Below are positions 18,429-26,719 of a DNA stretch of 64,000 nt, piece after piece. The stretch is taken from the NCBI RefSeq assembly GCF_018861755.1, contig NZ_JAHLEF010000023.1, forward strand, positions 1 through 64,000, in the 5' to 3' direction. Position numbers and translations under genes: made by a program. The first letter of the stretch is position 1, and each line of letters starts with the position of its first letter. The notes beneath the pieces were generated by a model. The model ran no database searches and was not told the DNA's origin. It saw nothing but the letters and a program-made list of their open reading frames with translations. The DNA is from Clostridium sp. CF012. Its GTDB lineage: Bacteria; Bacillota; Clostridia; Clostridiales; Clostridiaceae.

Positions 18429-18804
18429 AGTTCAAATCCCTTTCCCTTTAATTTAAAAATTAATAACTATAATAATATCATAACATAATTATCTATTATA
18501 TATATATATTACCAGTAGAAGTTTTAAATTATTATTATATTTTTTATATATCAAAACTTCAACATTTTCATATAAAGTTTAAGAAGGTAATAGAATTAAA
18601 AATATTAGCTCAAGAAGTGCAACAGAAAAAGCTTAACTAATAAAATAAGCATTATTGATGGAGGCTAAAGATAATGAATTAAACTATGATATAATCATAA
18701 TATCTAGGAATAAATAAGAACTTAGACTTATTATAATATAAAAAAATTGGGGTATAATTCATATAGCTATTAAATTTAAGAAAAAGAAATGGAGAAGATA
18801 AGAT
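18429..18804. other. AT-rich intergenic region
   Basis: This divergent spacer between a minus-strand lipoprotein and a plus-strand SEC-C gene holds two TATAAT-like boxes (18732-18737 and 18753-18758) that could serve the rightward gene. I see no gene or clear hairpin. Confidence 0.5.
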
Positions 18805-20760
18805 TTGAAAGGTAAATGTTATTATTGCAATGAGGAATTATCAGAAAGAACCGTAAAAAGGCATGTTAAAGGTTGTAAAGATAGAAAAGAAAAGATAAAA
18901 GAAGCAAAGGCGAGTTCTAAAAAAACTAAGGGTCAATATGTTTTGTCTATAGTTCCACAGTATGGATCAAAAGAGTATTGTTTATATATAGCTATAGATA
19001 TAGATTCAACTTTAGAGAATTTGGATAGTTTTTTAAGGAATATTTGGTTAGAATGTTGTGGACACTTAAGTAGTTTCATTATAGGTGATGTAAATTATGA
19101 TTCTTCAGTGGAGGTCGATTCTGAATTTTTTTTCAATGATGAAACAATGGATTTCAAATTGAGACAGGTAATTTCTGTAGGTGATAAATTTAGATATGAC
19201 TATGATTTCGGTTCTACTACTACATTAAAACTTGAAGTTATTGATGAGTATTTAACAGGGGAAAAACAAAGTGAAATAGAAATATTAGCTAGAAATGAAG
19301 AAGTACAAAATTTTTGTGAAAATTGTAATAAAAAGGCAGAGTATTTTGATTATGAAAAGCAAAAGTTTTTTTGTGAAGAATGCGTTGATGAAGAGACTGA
19401 TATGGTAGATGCACCTGAATATACAAATTCACCTAGAGATGGAGTTTGTGGATATGAAGGAGACAGAGATACAGAAAAACAGTACTTGCCAGGAAATAAT
19501 TTTAAGTTTAAGAAATCTAAAACAAAAAGGCAGAAGAATATAGTTCCATTTATTGAGGATGATGAGTTTGATACATATAATTATGAAGGGAGTTTTGATT
19601 CCATTTTACATAGTGCAATGAATGATATAGATTTAGAAATTGAAAATAAAGCAAAAAAAATATTTAATAAAGTTAAAAGAGGCAAGTTTACACAAGATTT
19701 AAGGGAATTATTAGAATGTAATACCAAAACGGAATTATTTAAAATAGCATCTATACTAAATATTACGAAGGTATCTAAGCTTAATAAAGGGCAATTAGTA
19801 GAAAGACTTTTAGAGGTATATGAAGAGAAAATAACGCAAGCGCTATCTCTAATTGATAGTGAAAGGTTTGAATTTTTAAAAAATATAGCTGATAAAAATG
19901 GATATATATCCTTTGAAGATCATAACTTCACATCAAATCCGGAATATTTTTTAGAATACGGATTTGTATTTGCAGCTATGGGGGAAGATGGTATATATTT
20001 AACCATGCCAAATGAAACAATAAATGCTATAAAATCCTTAGATAATGATGAGTATAGAAAAATATTAGCTAAAAATACAGGACTAGTAAAGCTATTCTGG
20101 GGAATGACCTATAACTATGGCGTATTATTTGTGAATGATTTTATAAAAATGCTCCCTAATTATGTTGACTATTCTTTAGATAAAACTGATCTTTACGGAA
20201 TAATTGTAAGTGGTGCAGATTATTATGGGGAGTATATAGTACAAGGAAATATAGGAAGTAGTTTAATGGCGCCACTAGAAGATGTTGTCCATATTATTAA
20301 TACAAGAGAGAATATTTCAAGTGATAGGGATTTCTGTATTATAAAAAAGGATGAGTTACTTGAAGCTGCCAAGGAAGAATATTTAATTGAAAATAAAATA
20401 AGCAAGAGATTAAAAAAGTATTTAAAGAATAATTGGAAAATAGAAGATACAGAGATTGAAATGATTATAATTAATTTATATTCTGATATTCAAGAAAATG
20501 AAAAAGAAGAGGTAATAGAAAATATCATAGATACACTTAGAGAAGCAAGTGAAAATGATCTTCAAAAATTATTAGTAGAAATAAATAATTTTTTAAATAA
20601 CACTAGACTTTGGAGATTAAAAGGATATACTTTAAACGAATTAAATTCAGAATATAATAATACTTCTACTCCTAAAATAGGAAGGAATGATTCTTGTATA
20701 TGTGGAAGTGGTAAAAAATATAAAAAGTGTTGTGGATCTAAGGTTATTCAGCTATTTTAG
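18805..20760 (+). CDS. multidomain SEC-C protein with pRiA4b ORF-3-like domain
   Basis: The 651-aa cytosolic protein starts at TTG after GGAGAAG. In order it has an N-terminal zinc finger (CYYCNEEL...H..GC), a domain like the plasmid pRiA4b ORF-3 family (LDSFLRNIWLECCGHLSSF and FRYDYDFGSTTTLKLEV), a CENC...CEEC zinc pair, a Rho-N/SAP-like helix pair (ELFKIASILNITKVSKLNKGQLVERLLE), a long helical part, and a C-terminal SEC-C zinc motif (GRNDSCICGSGKKYKKCCG). SEC-C is the zinc tail also found on SecA. The function of this architecture is not known to me. Confidence 0.8.
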   Translation: MKGKCYYCNEELSERTVKRHVKGCKDRKEKIKEAKASSKKTKGQYVLSIVPQYGSKEYCLYIAIDIDSTLENLDSFLRNIWLECCGHLSSFIIGDVNYDSSVEVDSEFFFNDETMDFKLRQVISVGDKFRYDYDFGSTTTLKLEVIDEYLTGEKQSEIEILARNEEVQNFCENCNKKAEYFDYEKQKFFCEECVDEETDMVDAPEYTNSPRDGVCGYEGDRDTEKQYLPGNNFKFKKSKTKRQKNIVPFIEDDEFDTYNYEGSFDSILHSAMNDIDLEIENKAKKIFNKVKRGKFTQDLRELLECNTKTELFKIASILNITKVSKLNKGQLVERLLEVYEEKITQALSLIDSERFEFLKNIADKNGYISFEDHNFTSNPEYFLEYGFVFAAMGEDGIYLTMPNETINAIKSLDNDEYRKILAKNTGLVKLFWGMTYNYGVLFVNDFIKMLPNYVDYSLDKTDLYGIIVSGADYYGEYIVQGNIGSSLMAPLEDVVHIINTRENISSDRDFCIIKKDELLEAAKEEYLIENKISKRLKKYLKNNWKIEDTEIEMIIINLYSDIQENEKEEVIENIIDTLREASENDLQKLLVEINNFLNNTRLWRLKGYTLNELNSEYNNTSTPKIGRNDSCICGSGKKYKKCCGSKVIQLF

Positions 20761-20968
20761 CAAATTTGGTTAAATGGCAGAAAAGGAAGAGATAGTAACA
20801 TAAGCTAAGGTTAAGACATCATTGAAATTTTAACGGGTTCCATTTTAAGCTACAGCTGATCTCATGAGTAGGTAAAATATTTAGTTAAACCCTTAAAAGA
20901 TATTTTATCCATAACAGAAAAGTTGAAACTAAGAACTATTTAGAAAGTTATATAAAAAGGTGATTTTG

Positions 20969-21020
20969 AGGGTACGACCATAGATTTGTGTAAATTGAAT
21001 CTATGGATGCTCCCTTTGTT
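20969..21020. terminator. hairpin between convergent genes
   Basis: CCATAGATT (20978-20986) pairs with AATCTATGG (20998-21006), with further G-C pairing outside it. A T-rich stretch follows on the plus side. Confidence 0.65.
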
Positions 21021-21025
21021 TCAGC

Positions 21026-21634
21026 TTATTTATCCTCTATTAATTTTATACTTCTCAATACCCCTATTAACAATTTTCCATATTTATCATATGATTCATT
21101 TGACATGTTGATATATGCGCCATAAAATCCATATTTATTATTAACATCATCCAGGATTAACTGTATATTTACTGCTTCGTCTATTTTACTACTATAAAAT
21201 TTACCTTTTAATCCATTTTTCGTAGAGAAAGTACTTTCTTTTAAACCATCAAGTACACCAATATGTCCCATCTGACCGAAAACCATCATCCTTTCATTTT
21301 CTGTATTATTAAAGTAAAAGGAAATTCCTTCCGTTGGAGAAATATCTGCTCCTGTAGTTGATCCAGGGTTATCTGTTTTGTCAATCTTAACATTCCAATT
21401 AGAAGGATATTGTAAAGTGAATTTAAATCTTTCGTTTACATAAGTTTTTAGATTTCCACTCAAATCTTCATATTCAAATTTCAAAGGAGTATCATTAGCA
21501 TTTACTGTAGATGAAGAAGATGGCAATTCACTTTTATTACTGCTTATTGAGGAATGGGTACTGTTACATGCTGAAATAGCACCTATAACTGTAATTATGC
21601 TTAAACAAATGAGAGACTTTTTTAAGTAATTCAT
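21026..21634 (-). CDS. lipoprotein with PsbP-like fold signature
   Basis: The 202-aa product has a lipoprotein signal ending VIGAISAC, then a Ser/Asn-rich linker. A domain starting YVNERFKFTLQYPSNWNVKI follows; this is the aromatic N-terminal pattern of PsbP-like and related secreted domains. A C-terminal helix (YDKYGKLLIGVLRSIKLI) ends it. AGGAGG precedes the ATG. It is monocistronic. The function is unknown; it is probably surface-anchored. Confidence 0.75.
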   Translation of the reverse strand: MNYLKKSLICLSIITVIGAISACNSTHSSISSNKSELPSSSSTVNANDTPLKFEYEDLSGNLKTYVNERFKFTLQYPSNWNVKIDKTDNPGSTTGADISPTEGISFYFNNTENERMMVFGQMGHIGVLDGLKESTFSTKNGLKGKFYSSKIDEAVNIQLILDDVNNKYGFYGAYINMSNESYDKYGKLLIGVLRSIKLIEDK

Positions 21635-22403
21635 AGTATAGTTCCTCCTTGCATAATATTATATTTTTCTGGAAATATTATTCTTATTTTTCATACAAAT
21701 TATTATTAAAATTTAAAGTTAATTATAAAGGTTATTGATATTATTTAATTGTTGAATAAATAAAATGCTTAACATAGTACTAAATGCATTAATCTATTTA
21801 ATACTATATTAAAAAACGAGAAAAAGCTGAAATTAGATTTTTTCTCGTTTTATTTTGAAATAGATTGGATGTCAACGTGAAACTTAGCTAACTTAAACTC
21901 TAAATTTTTAATGAAACACTAGTTATAAATATACATATTTCTAGTATTCGGAGTAAGGCTTATAACCCTGACTTGTTATAGTGGAAAATTCCCATTGTGT
22001 ATATTGAAGTTGAGGGGGAGTCTCCTCATAACAATAAACTGTAGTACCTAATACAGTAGCTACCAAAAATGTATGACCACTATTCACTAAAAAATCACCT
22101 ATATACTAATTAAATTAGGTTTTGGAGCTACTACGACTGTTCCAATTAATACTTTTATTTATAATAGAATTAATACTTTCTATTGAAAATGTACAAGTCT
22201 TAAGCAACCTTTAACCAGAAATTATATGGATATATGTAAACCATGCATGATTTATATGTATAAAAACTGGACTGGAGACATTTATAAATCAGACTATAGA
22301 TATATGGACTGTAATTTAAAGCTTATAGTTATATTCAAATAACTGATTTTACTACGACTGTTTGTACATTGTAGTAGACATCAAGCTTTCCATTGCTTTT
22401 ATA
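21635..22403. other. gene-poor region with terminator and coding remnant
   Basis: A near-perfect bidirectional terminator, AAAACGAGAAAAA with TTTTTCTCGTTTT, lies at about 21811-21852. A minus-strand open stretch at 21941-22087 is described separately. The short string CTACGACTGTT occurs near 22131 and again near 22351. Nothing else is recognisable. Confidence 0.55.
21941..22087 (-). pseudogene. minus-strand coding remnant, unknown
   Basis: This frame reads VNSGHTFLVATVLGTTVYCYEE, continuing to QGYKPYSEY and a stop. It has no RBS. A neighbouring frame further upstream (VLIGTVVVAPKPNLI) looks like its continuation after a frameshift. It is compositionally protein-like, but I recognise no family. 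Confidence 0.25.
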
Positions 22404-22970
22404 CTAACAATTTTGACTATAAAGCATTCGAGTGCGAACACAATCTATTGATATATTTAAAGGTATCTCTAAAAAGTATTCTAGCTGCCATGCTTGAGTT
22501 TTTTGAGCCTGTGGACTCGTAGGTTTGTCCCAAGGCGGGTAAACGCGTATAGCACGTTTACCACCTTTTCCTTTATTGGACACTATACCCTTATCACACA
22601 AAACAGATTTTGGAAATATAAATTGACCAAACTTATTACCTTGGCGGGTACTAACAACAAATAAATCCACTGGATCTGATATGTCATATGGTTGAATTGG
22701 TCCATCTCCAATTCGCTCCCATAAAGTTACAAATTGTCCTACCTTTGTAGGAGTAATTTTAGCAACACGAAATCTAATTAATAAGGCATTCAACTTAAAT
22801 ACATAAGCTCCATATTCAGTGTTTTGTACTTCTATTGCGGGATTGGAGCATTGAAATTTGATCCAATCATAGACAAACTTTTTGGTTGCAAGAAGATCAT
22901 TATGAATTGTATCACAGGAATACCAATAATTCTCGTCAGATTCTGAAATAGTTTGATTTTTCTTATTCAT
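22404..22970 (-). CDS. MepB-family protein, copy 1
   Basis: The 188-aa protein matches the MepB family, whose founder is in the S. aureus mepRAB locus. Conserved blocks are EYGAYVFKLNALLIRFRVAK, TPTKVGQFVTLWERIGDGPI, QFIFPKSVLCDKGIVS and GKRAIRVYPPWDKPTS. The biochemical role of MepB is not established. GGAGG lies 11 nt before the ATG. It is nearly identical to the gene at 33123-33704 apart from a few substitutions and the last codons, because both lie in a duplicated segment. A histidine-kinase fragment lies just upstream. Confidence 0.85.
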   Translation of the reverse strand: MNKKNQTISESDENYWYSCDTIHNDLLATKKFVYDWIKFQCSNPAIEVQNTEYGAYVFKLNALLIRFRVAKITPTKVGQFVTLWERIGDGPIQPYDISDPVDLFVVSTRQGNKFGQFIFPKSVLCDKGIVSNKGKGGKRAIRVYPPWDKPTSPQAQKTQAWQLEYFLEIPLNISIDCVRTRMLYSQNC

Positions 22971-23303
22971 CTATGAAAATCCTCCGTTTTTATTTTTTTA
23001 TTTTTTATGGCATCTTTTGTTGAACTTTGGGTAGCTTTACGGTAAATGTTGTGCCATGGCGGATGTTACTTTCTACTGTGATTTCTCCCTTGCTAAGCCC
23101 TACAATTCTTTTAATGATTGATAGCCCCCTCTTATCCTTACATTATGATAGTTTATCAATTTATTGTAAATAGATTTTTTTTCTAGATTTTAGTCTCAGT
23201 TTACATTAAGTTAATAACTTGATTCCGCATGAGACTGGGTGCCTGTTATTATTAGTATGGTAGTTTACTTTATGGCAGGCTTGATTCCTTCTATAATTGT
23301 AGT
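22407..23303. repeat. duplicated MepB segment, copy 1
   Basis: This stretch is repeated in the same orientation at 33141-34132. Shared content is mepB, a kinase C-terminal fragment and the first part of the zinc-ribbon gene. Copy 1 lacks about 95 bp present in copy 2 next to an ATA short repeat. Boundaries are sharp: ACAATTTTGACTA on the left and TATAATTGTAGT on the right. Confidence 0.9.
23005..23128 (-). pseudogene. histidine kinase C-terminal fragment, copy 1
   Basis: The minus strand reads RGLSIIKRIVGLSKGEITVE, then SNIRHGTTFTVKLPKVQQKMP and a stop. This is the G2-box end of a sensor-kinase ATPase domain. No upstream part remains. The same fragment sits in the second duplicate. Confidence 0.75.
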
Positions 23304-23580
23304 TATTAGTATTTTGATGTTGGCCGTTCTGATTTGGATTATTTTCAGAACATTATCTCGAAATATTTACAAAAGACGTATGGAAAATGAAAAGTTTATT
23401 AGGATTTGGAAACCGGTTAAAGGGTCAGGTTCTTTGATAATTCGCAGAATCAAAGAAATTAAAACATATCGTTTTCGTAAATGTCCACATTACAAGAAGG
23501 TACTTCGTTTGCCACGAATGACGGGAAAGCATAAAGTAAAATGTCCTTGTTGCAATAAGGATTTAAATTGCGAATTTTAG
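23239..23580 (+). CDS. zinc-ribbon membrane protein, altered
   Basis: The 113-aa protein has one TM helix (about 8-35) followed by RTLSRNIYKRRMENEKFIRIW and a C-terminal ribbon. It resembles a clostridial family of small membrane proteins ending in two CxxC knuckles. Here the first knuckle is CPHY instead of CxxC, and the second is CPCC, so zinc binding may be lost. The start is uncertain: GTG 23239 has no good RBS and the N-terminal part comes from the duplicated segment, where about 95 bp were lost. It may be decaying. Confidence 0.5.
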   Translation: MPVIISMVVYFMAGLIPSIIVVISILMLAVLIWIIFRTLSRNIYKRRMENEKFIRIWKPVKGSGSLIIRRIKEIKTYRFRKCPHYKKVLRLPRMTGKHKVKCPCCNKDLNCEF

Positions 23581-23702
23581 GCTAAGTAACTTATAATTTT
23601 ATCTAAAAACTCAAAGGAACAGTATAAAGCATAGAATAATTTATGAAGTGTATGAGAAAGAAAATACAATTAAGATTTTAAGAATATGGACATGTTACCG
23701 GT

Positions 23703-23731
23703 AAAAAGGGCTATAAGTAGCCCTTTTTTTT
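23703..23731 (+). terminator. terminator after the zinc-ribbon gene
   Basis: AAAAAGGGCTA (23703-23713) pairs with TAGCCCTTTTT (23718-23728), with the T run continuing. It insulates the following operon. Confidence 0.9.
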
Positions 23732-23800
23732 ATTGGAATATAATAATGCTGTGATTAGAATATTTCTTATAATTACTAAGAACAATTTTGCATTGTAATG

Positions 23801-23817
23801 TTGGCATCAAAATTGCG
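23801..23817 (+). promoter_or_regulatory. sigma-54 (-24/-12) promoter of the CoA-transferase operon
   Basis: TGGCATCAAAATTGCG (23802-23817) matches the -24/-12 consensus TGGCAC-N5-TTGCW with exact spacing and one change in each box. A sigma-54 activator gene closes the same operon. A perfect 14-bp palindrome, CTGATGGCCATCAG, follows at 23836-23849 in the 5' untranslated region. Confidence 0.8.
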
Positions 23818-23914
23818 TTAGTATTTTATTGGAAACTGATGGCCATCAGAAGATAAAAAAAGAAAAACAATCATTTATTATATAAATTGAATTAATTTAG
23901 AGGAGGTATAGGGC

Positions 23915-24655
23915 ATGAAAAAAGTAAAAATACTCTCCATAGAGGAAGCTTTAAAATGTATTGAAGATGGAGAAACAATTATGTTAGGAGGGTTCTTAGA
24001 TGTTGGGTCTCCAATAAAATGTATTGAAAAATTAATAGAAAAAGGTGTAAAAGAACTTACGGTTATATCCGTTACTCCAGGACTAGGTGGATTTGGAAAA
24101 GCGATGCTATATAAAAATCATATGGTAAAAGAACTGATTTCAAGTCATGTAGGTACAACTCCAGAGTCTACAGAGGAATATTTAAACGACAATTTAATCG
24201 TAAAGCAGTTTTATCCAATGGGCACCTGGGCTGAAAAAGTTCGTGCGGGAGCAGTTGGATTACCTGGGGTATTAGTCCCAGTAGGTGTAGGGATTCTTGA
24301 TCAGGAAGGACTGTTTGAAGATCTAAAAGAGCCAAAACAAGTGATTAATGTAAATGGAGTAGACTGTTTTGTTGAATCTGCTTTAACGGCAACCGTTTCT
24401 ATAGTTAAGGCTTGGAGAGCAGATGAACTCGGAAATTTACAGTATCGTGGGACGGGCTTAAATGGAAATCAAGATATTGCTATGGCTGGCAAATACACCA
24501 TCGCAGAGGTAAATGAAATCGTGCCTATTGGAACAATACCTCCAGAGTGTGTAGGAACACCAGGAATTTTTGTAGATGCAATTGTTCAAGGGTATTCACT
24601 AGAGCAGCAAGATGAGATTTATCGTAAAATGTGGGTTTCAAAGGGAAAATTATAA
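23915..24655 (+). CDS. 3-oxoacid/acetate-type CoA-transferase subunit A
   Basis: The 246-aa alpha subunit belongs to the two-subunit family I CoA-transferases (AtoD, CtfA, SCOT-alpha type). Family segments are TIMLGGFLDVGSPIKCIEKLIEKG and YPMGTWAEKVRAGAVGLPG. It contributes the CoA-binding Rossmann-like half. AGGAGG precedes the ATG. It is 30 nt from the beta subunit gene. The acid it activates cannot be told from sequence. Confidence 0.9.
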   Translation: MKKVKILSIEEALKCIEDGETIMLGGFLDVGSPIKCIEKLIEKGVKELTVISVTPGLGGFGKAMLYKNHMVKELISSHVGTTPESTEEYLNDNLIVKQFYPMGTWAEKVRAGAVGLPGVLVPVGVGILDQEGLFEDLKEPKQVINVNGVDCFVESALTATVSIVKAWRADELGNLQYRGTGLNGNQDIAMAGKYTIAEVNEIVPIGTIPPECVGTPGIFVDAIVQGYSLEQQDEIYRKMWVSKGKL

Positions 24656-24685
24656 AAAAACATATAGAATAGGAGGTCGATTTTA

Positions 24686-25345
24686 ATGGATGCAAGAGAA
24701 GTAATTGCAAGACGTGCAGCGCAAGAATTAAAAGATGGGGAAATTGTGAATTTAGGCTTTGGAATGCCTACACAGGCGGTAAATTATTTGCCACTAGGTG
24801 TGAATTTAACCTTTCATACTGAAAATGGAGCTTTCGGATTTGGGCCAAAACCAGAGGTAGAACAATCAAATTCAGATATAGCAAATGCTGGATCAGAGCC
24901 AATTACATTACTTCCAGGAGCTTCAATTTTTAATTTAACAACCTCTATGGGGGTAATGAGAGCTGGATATTTGGATACAACCATCTTAGGGGCGTTAGAA
25001 GTGGATCAAGAAGGAAATATAGCAAATTGGGCAGTAAAAAGGAATGGGCATTGGTGGCCAGGCATAGGCGGCGCAATGGACTTAACCTATGGAACAAAAA
25101 AAGTAGTGGCCACATTAATGCATACTGATAAAGCAGGAAATTCTAAAATCTTAAAAAAATGTACGCTACCGCTTACGGGAAAAGGTTGCGTAAAAGTAAT
25201 TGTTACAGAAAAAGCAGTGTTTGACGTAGGGGACAATGGCCTTGTTTTAAGAGAAGCAGCGCCAGGTGTCACTATAGAAGAAATAAAAGCTATTACGGAA
25301 GCAGATTTTGTTGTGGCAGAGGATTTTCATGAGATGAAGCTTTAG
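24686..25345 (+). CDS. 3-oxoacid/acetate-type CoA-transferase subunit B
   Basis: The 219-aa beta subunit carries the catalytic Glu in the family motif TENGAFGFGP; that Glu forms the glutamyl-CoA thioester. VNLGFGMPTQAVNYLP lies at the N-terminus. AGGAGG precedes the ATG. It partners with the preceding gene to move CoA from an acyl-CoA donor to a free carboxylate. Confidence 0.92.
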   Translation: MDAREVIARRAAQELKDGEIVNLGFGMPTQAVNYLPLGVNLTFHTENGAFGFGPKPEVEQSNSDIANAGSEPITLLPGASIFNLTTSMGVMRAGYLDTTILGALEVDQEGNIANWAVKRNGHWWPGIGGAMDLTYGTKKVVATLMHTDKAGNSKILKKCTLPLTGKGCVKVIVTEKAVFDVGDNGLVLREAAPGVTIEEIKAITEADFVVAEDFHEMKL

Positions 25346-25397
25346 CTTGCATGTTGTAGATAAAAAAACAAGAAAATACTAAAGTGGGGAGGGTGAA

Positions 25398-26540
25398 ATG
25401 GATACTTGTAAAAAAACAGTAGAAGAAAGTATAGTTCAAAGAGCGGAGGCATTTTCACAAAGGTATATTAAGCCAATTGCAAAGGAATTGGATGAAAGCA
25501 ATAGGTTTCCGGAAGAATTAATTATTCCAATGGCGCGAGAAGGTTTTTTCGGAGTTCATTACCCAAAAGAATACGGTGGAGGAGGTAATACATCGCCTAT
25601 CGGATATGATGTTATTACGGCCCTGGCAAAAGGTAGCGCAGGTATTTCACTTACACTAATTGTACACTGGATGGCCATCGATGCTTTGTTAAAATTTGGT
25701 AGCGACAAGCAAAAAAACCACTATCTTTATGATTTAATTCAAGGGGAGAAGATCGCAGCATATAGTATTAGTGAATTTCAAGCTGGGTCAGATGCCTCTG
25801 CCATTACAACAACGGCAGTGAGGGTGGAGAGTGGTTGGATATTGAATGGAGAAAAATATTTTTGCACAAATGGAAGTATTGCGGATCTGTATGTGATCGC
25901 ATGTAAGACTGAGCAAACAAAGGGTGTAAAAGGAATAAGCTTGTTTTTGGTAGAGAAAGATACAGAGGGTTTTATTATAGGTGAAGTGGAAGAAAAAATG
26001 GGGTGCCGTAGTTCTGCCACAACAGGGTTACAATTAAAAAATTGTTTTATTTCCGAAGAAAATTTAATGGGGGAAGAGAACAAGGGCTTTAAAATTGCCA
26101 TGTATGGACTTGCAGGTGGGAGACTTGGAATGGCTGCAATGGGAATTGGTATTGCACAAGCGGCTTTTGAGGAAGCTTGTGAATACGCAAAACATCGTGT
26201 TGCTTTTGGAGATGTCATAGGTAAGCTCTACTCGGTTCAAGCTATGGTTTCAGATATGTATGTAAAAATTAAAGCTGCAGAGCTTTTAGTTAAGGCAACT
26301 GCAGAAAAGCAAGATACTGGAGAAAACTATGCAACAGAAACCTCCGTTGCAAAATTATGCGTTTCAGAAACCGTAAATGAAGTATGTCACAAGTCCATGC
26401 AGTTATTTGGTGGACATGGATATATGAAAAATAACAATATAGAAAGATATGCAAGAGACGGAAGGCTATTAGATATTGGGGTAGGTGCAACAGAAGTGTT
26501 AAAAATGGTTGTGGGAAGTACGGTTTTAAATTGTAGGTAG
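25398..26540 (+). CDS. acyl-CoA dehydrogenase family flavoprotein, atypical active site
   Basis: The 380-aa protein has the full acyl-CoA dehydrogenase layout: the FAD/substrate motif YSISEFQAGSDASAI, CRSSATTGLQLKNC, the RVAFG motif, and C-terminal QLFGGHGYMKNNNIERYARDGR. Where butyryl-CoA dehydrogenases have IYEGTSE, with Glu as the catalytic base, this protein has IGVGATE, putting Val at position 362. The alternative isovaleryl-type Glu position is Gly (LAGGRLG). It may be a specialised reductase or use another base. No etfAB genes are adjacent. Confidence 0.85.
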   Translation: MDTCKKTVEESIVQRAEAFSQRYIKPIAKELDESNRFPEELIIPMAREGFFGVHYPKEYGGGGNTSPIGYDVITALAKGSAGISLTLIVHWMAIDALLKFGSDKQKNHYLYDLIQGEKIAAYSISEFQAGSDASAITTTAVRVESGWILNGEKYFCTNGSIADLYVIACKTEQTKGVKGISLFLVEKDTEGFIIGEVEEKMGCRSSATTGLQLKNCFISEENLMGEENKGFKIAMYGLAGGRLGMAAMGIGIAQAAFEEACEYAKHRVAFGDVIGKLYSVQAMVSDMYVKIKAAELLVKATAEKQDTGENYATETSVAKLCVSETVNEVCHKSMQLFGGHGYMKNNNIERYARDGRLLDIGVGATEVLKMVVGSTVLNCR

Positions 26541-26666
26541 AGTATAGAATTTCCTAAATGTATCAAAATGTTACAGAGTGTCTCATATTGATATAGTTTG
26601 ATTAAAGTTAAGAATGAGTTGATTTCAAAAATGAGATGTATATCAGTTCATAAAAAGAAAATACAG

Positions 26667-26683
26667 TGTTACATTTTGTAACA
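26667..26683. promoter_or_regulatory. inverted repeat TGTTACA-TTT-TGTAACA
   Basis: This perfect 7-3-7 dyad lies 36 nt before the second CoA-transferase start. A half-site ATGTTACAG occurs near 26568. It is a plausible activator or repressor site inside the operon. No sigma-54 promoter sits downstream of it. Confidence 0.5.
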
Positions 26684-26719
26684 GAATTAATTTATAAAAT
26701 GAAAATAGAGGAGGAAAAA

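Noticed and set aside
25778..26218. 146-codon minus-strand open frame inside the acyl-CoA dehydrogenase gene
   Set aside because: It is a shadow of a strongly conserved coding region on the plus strand.
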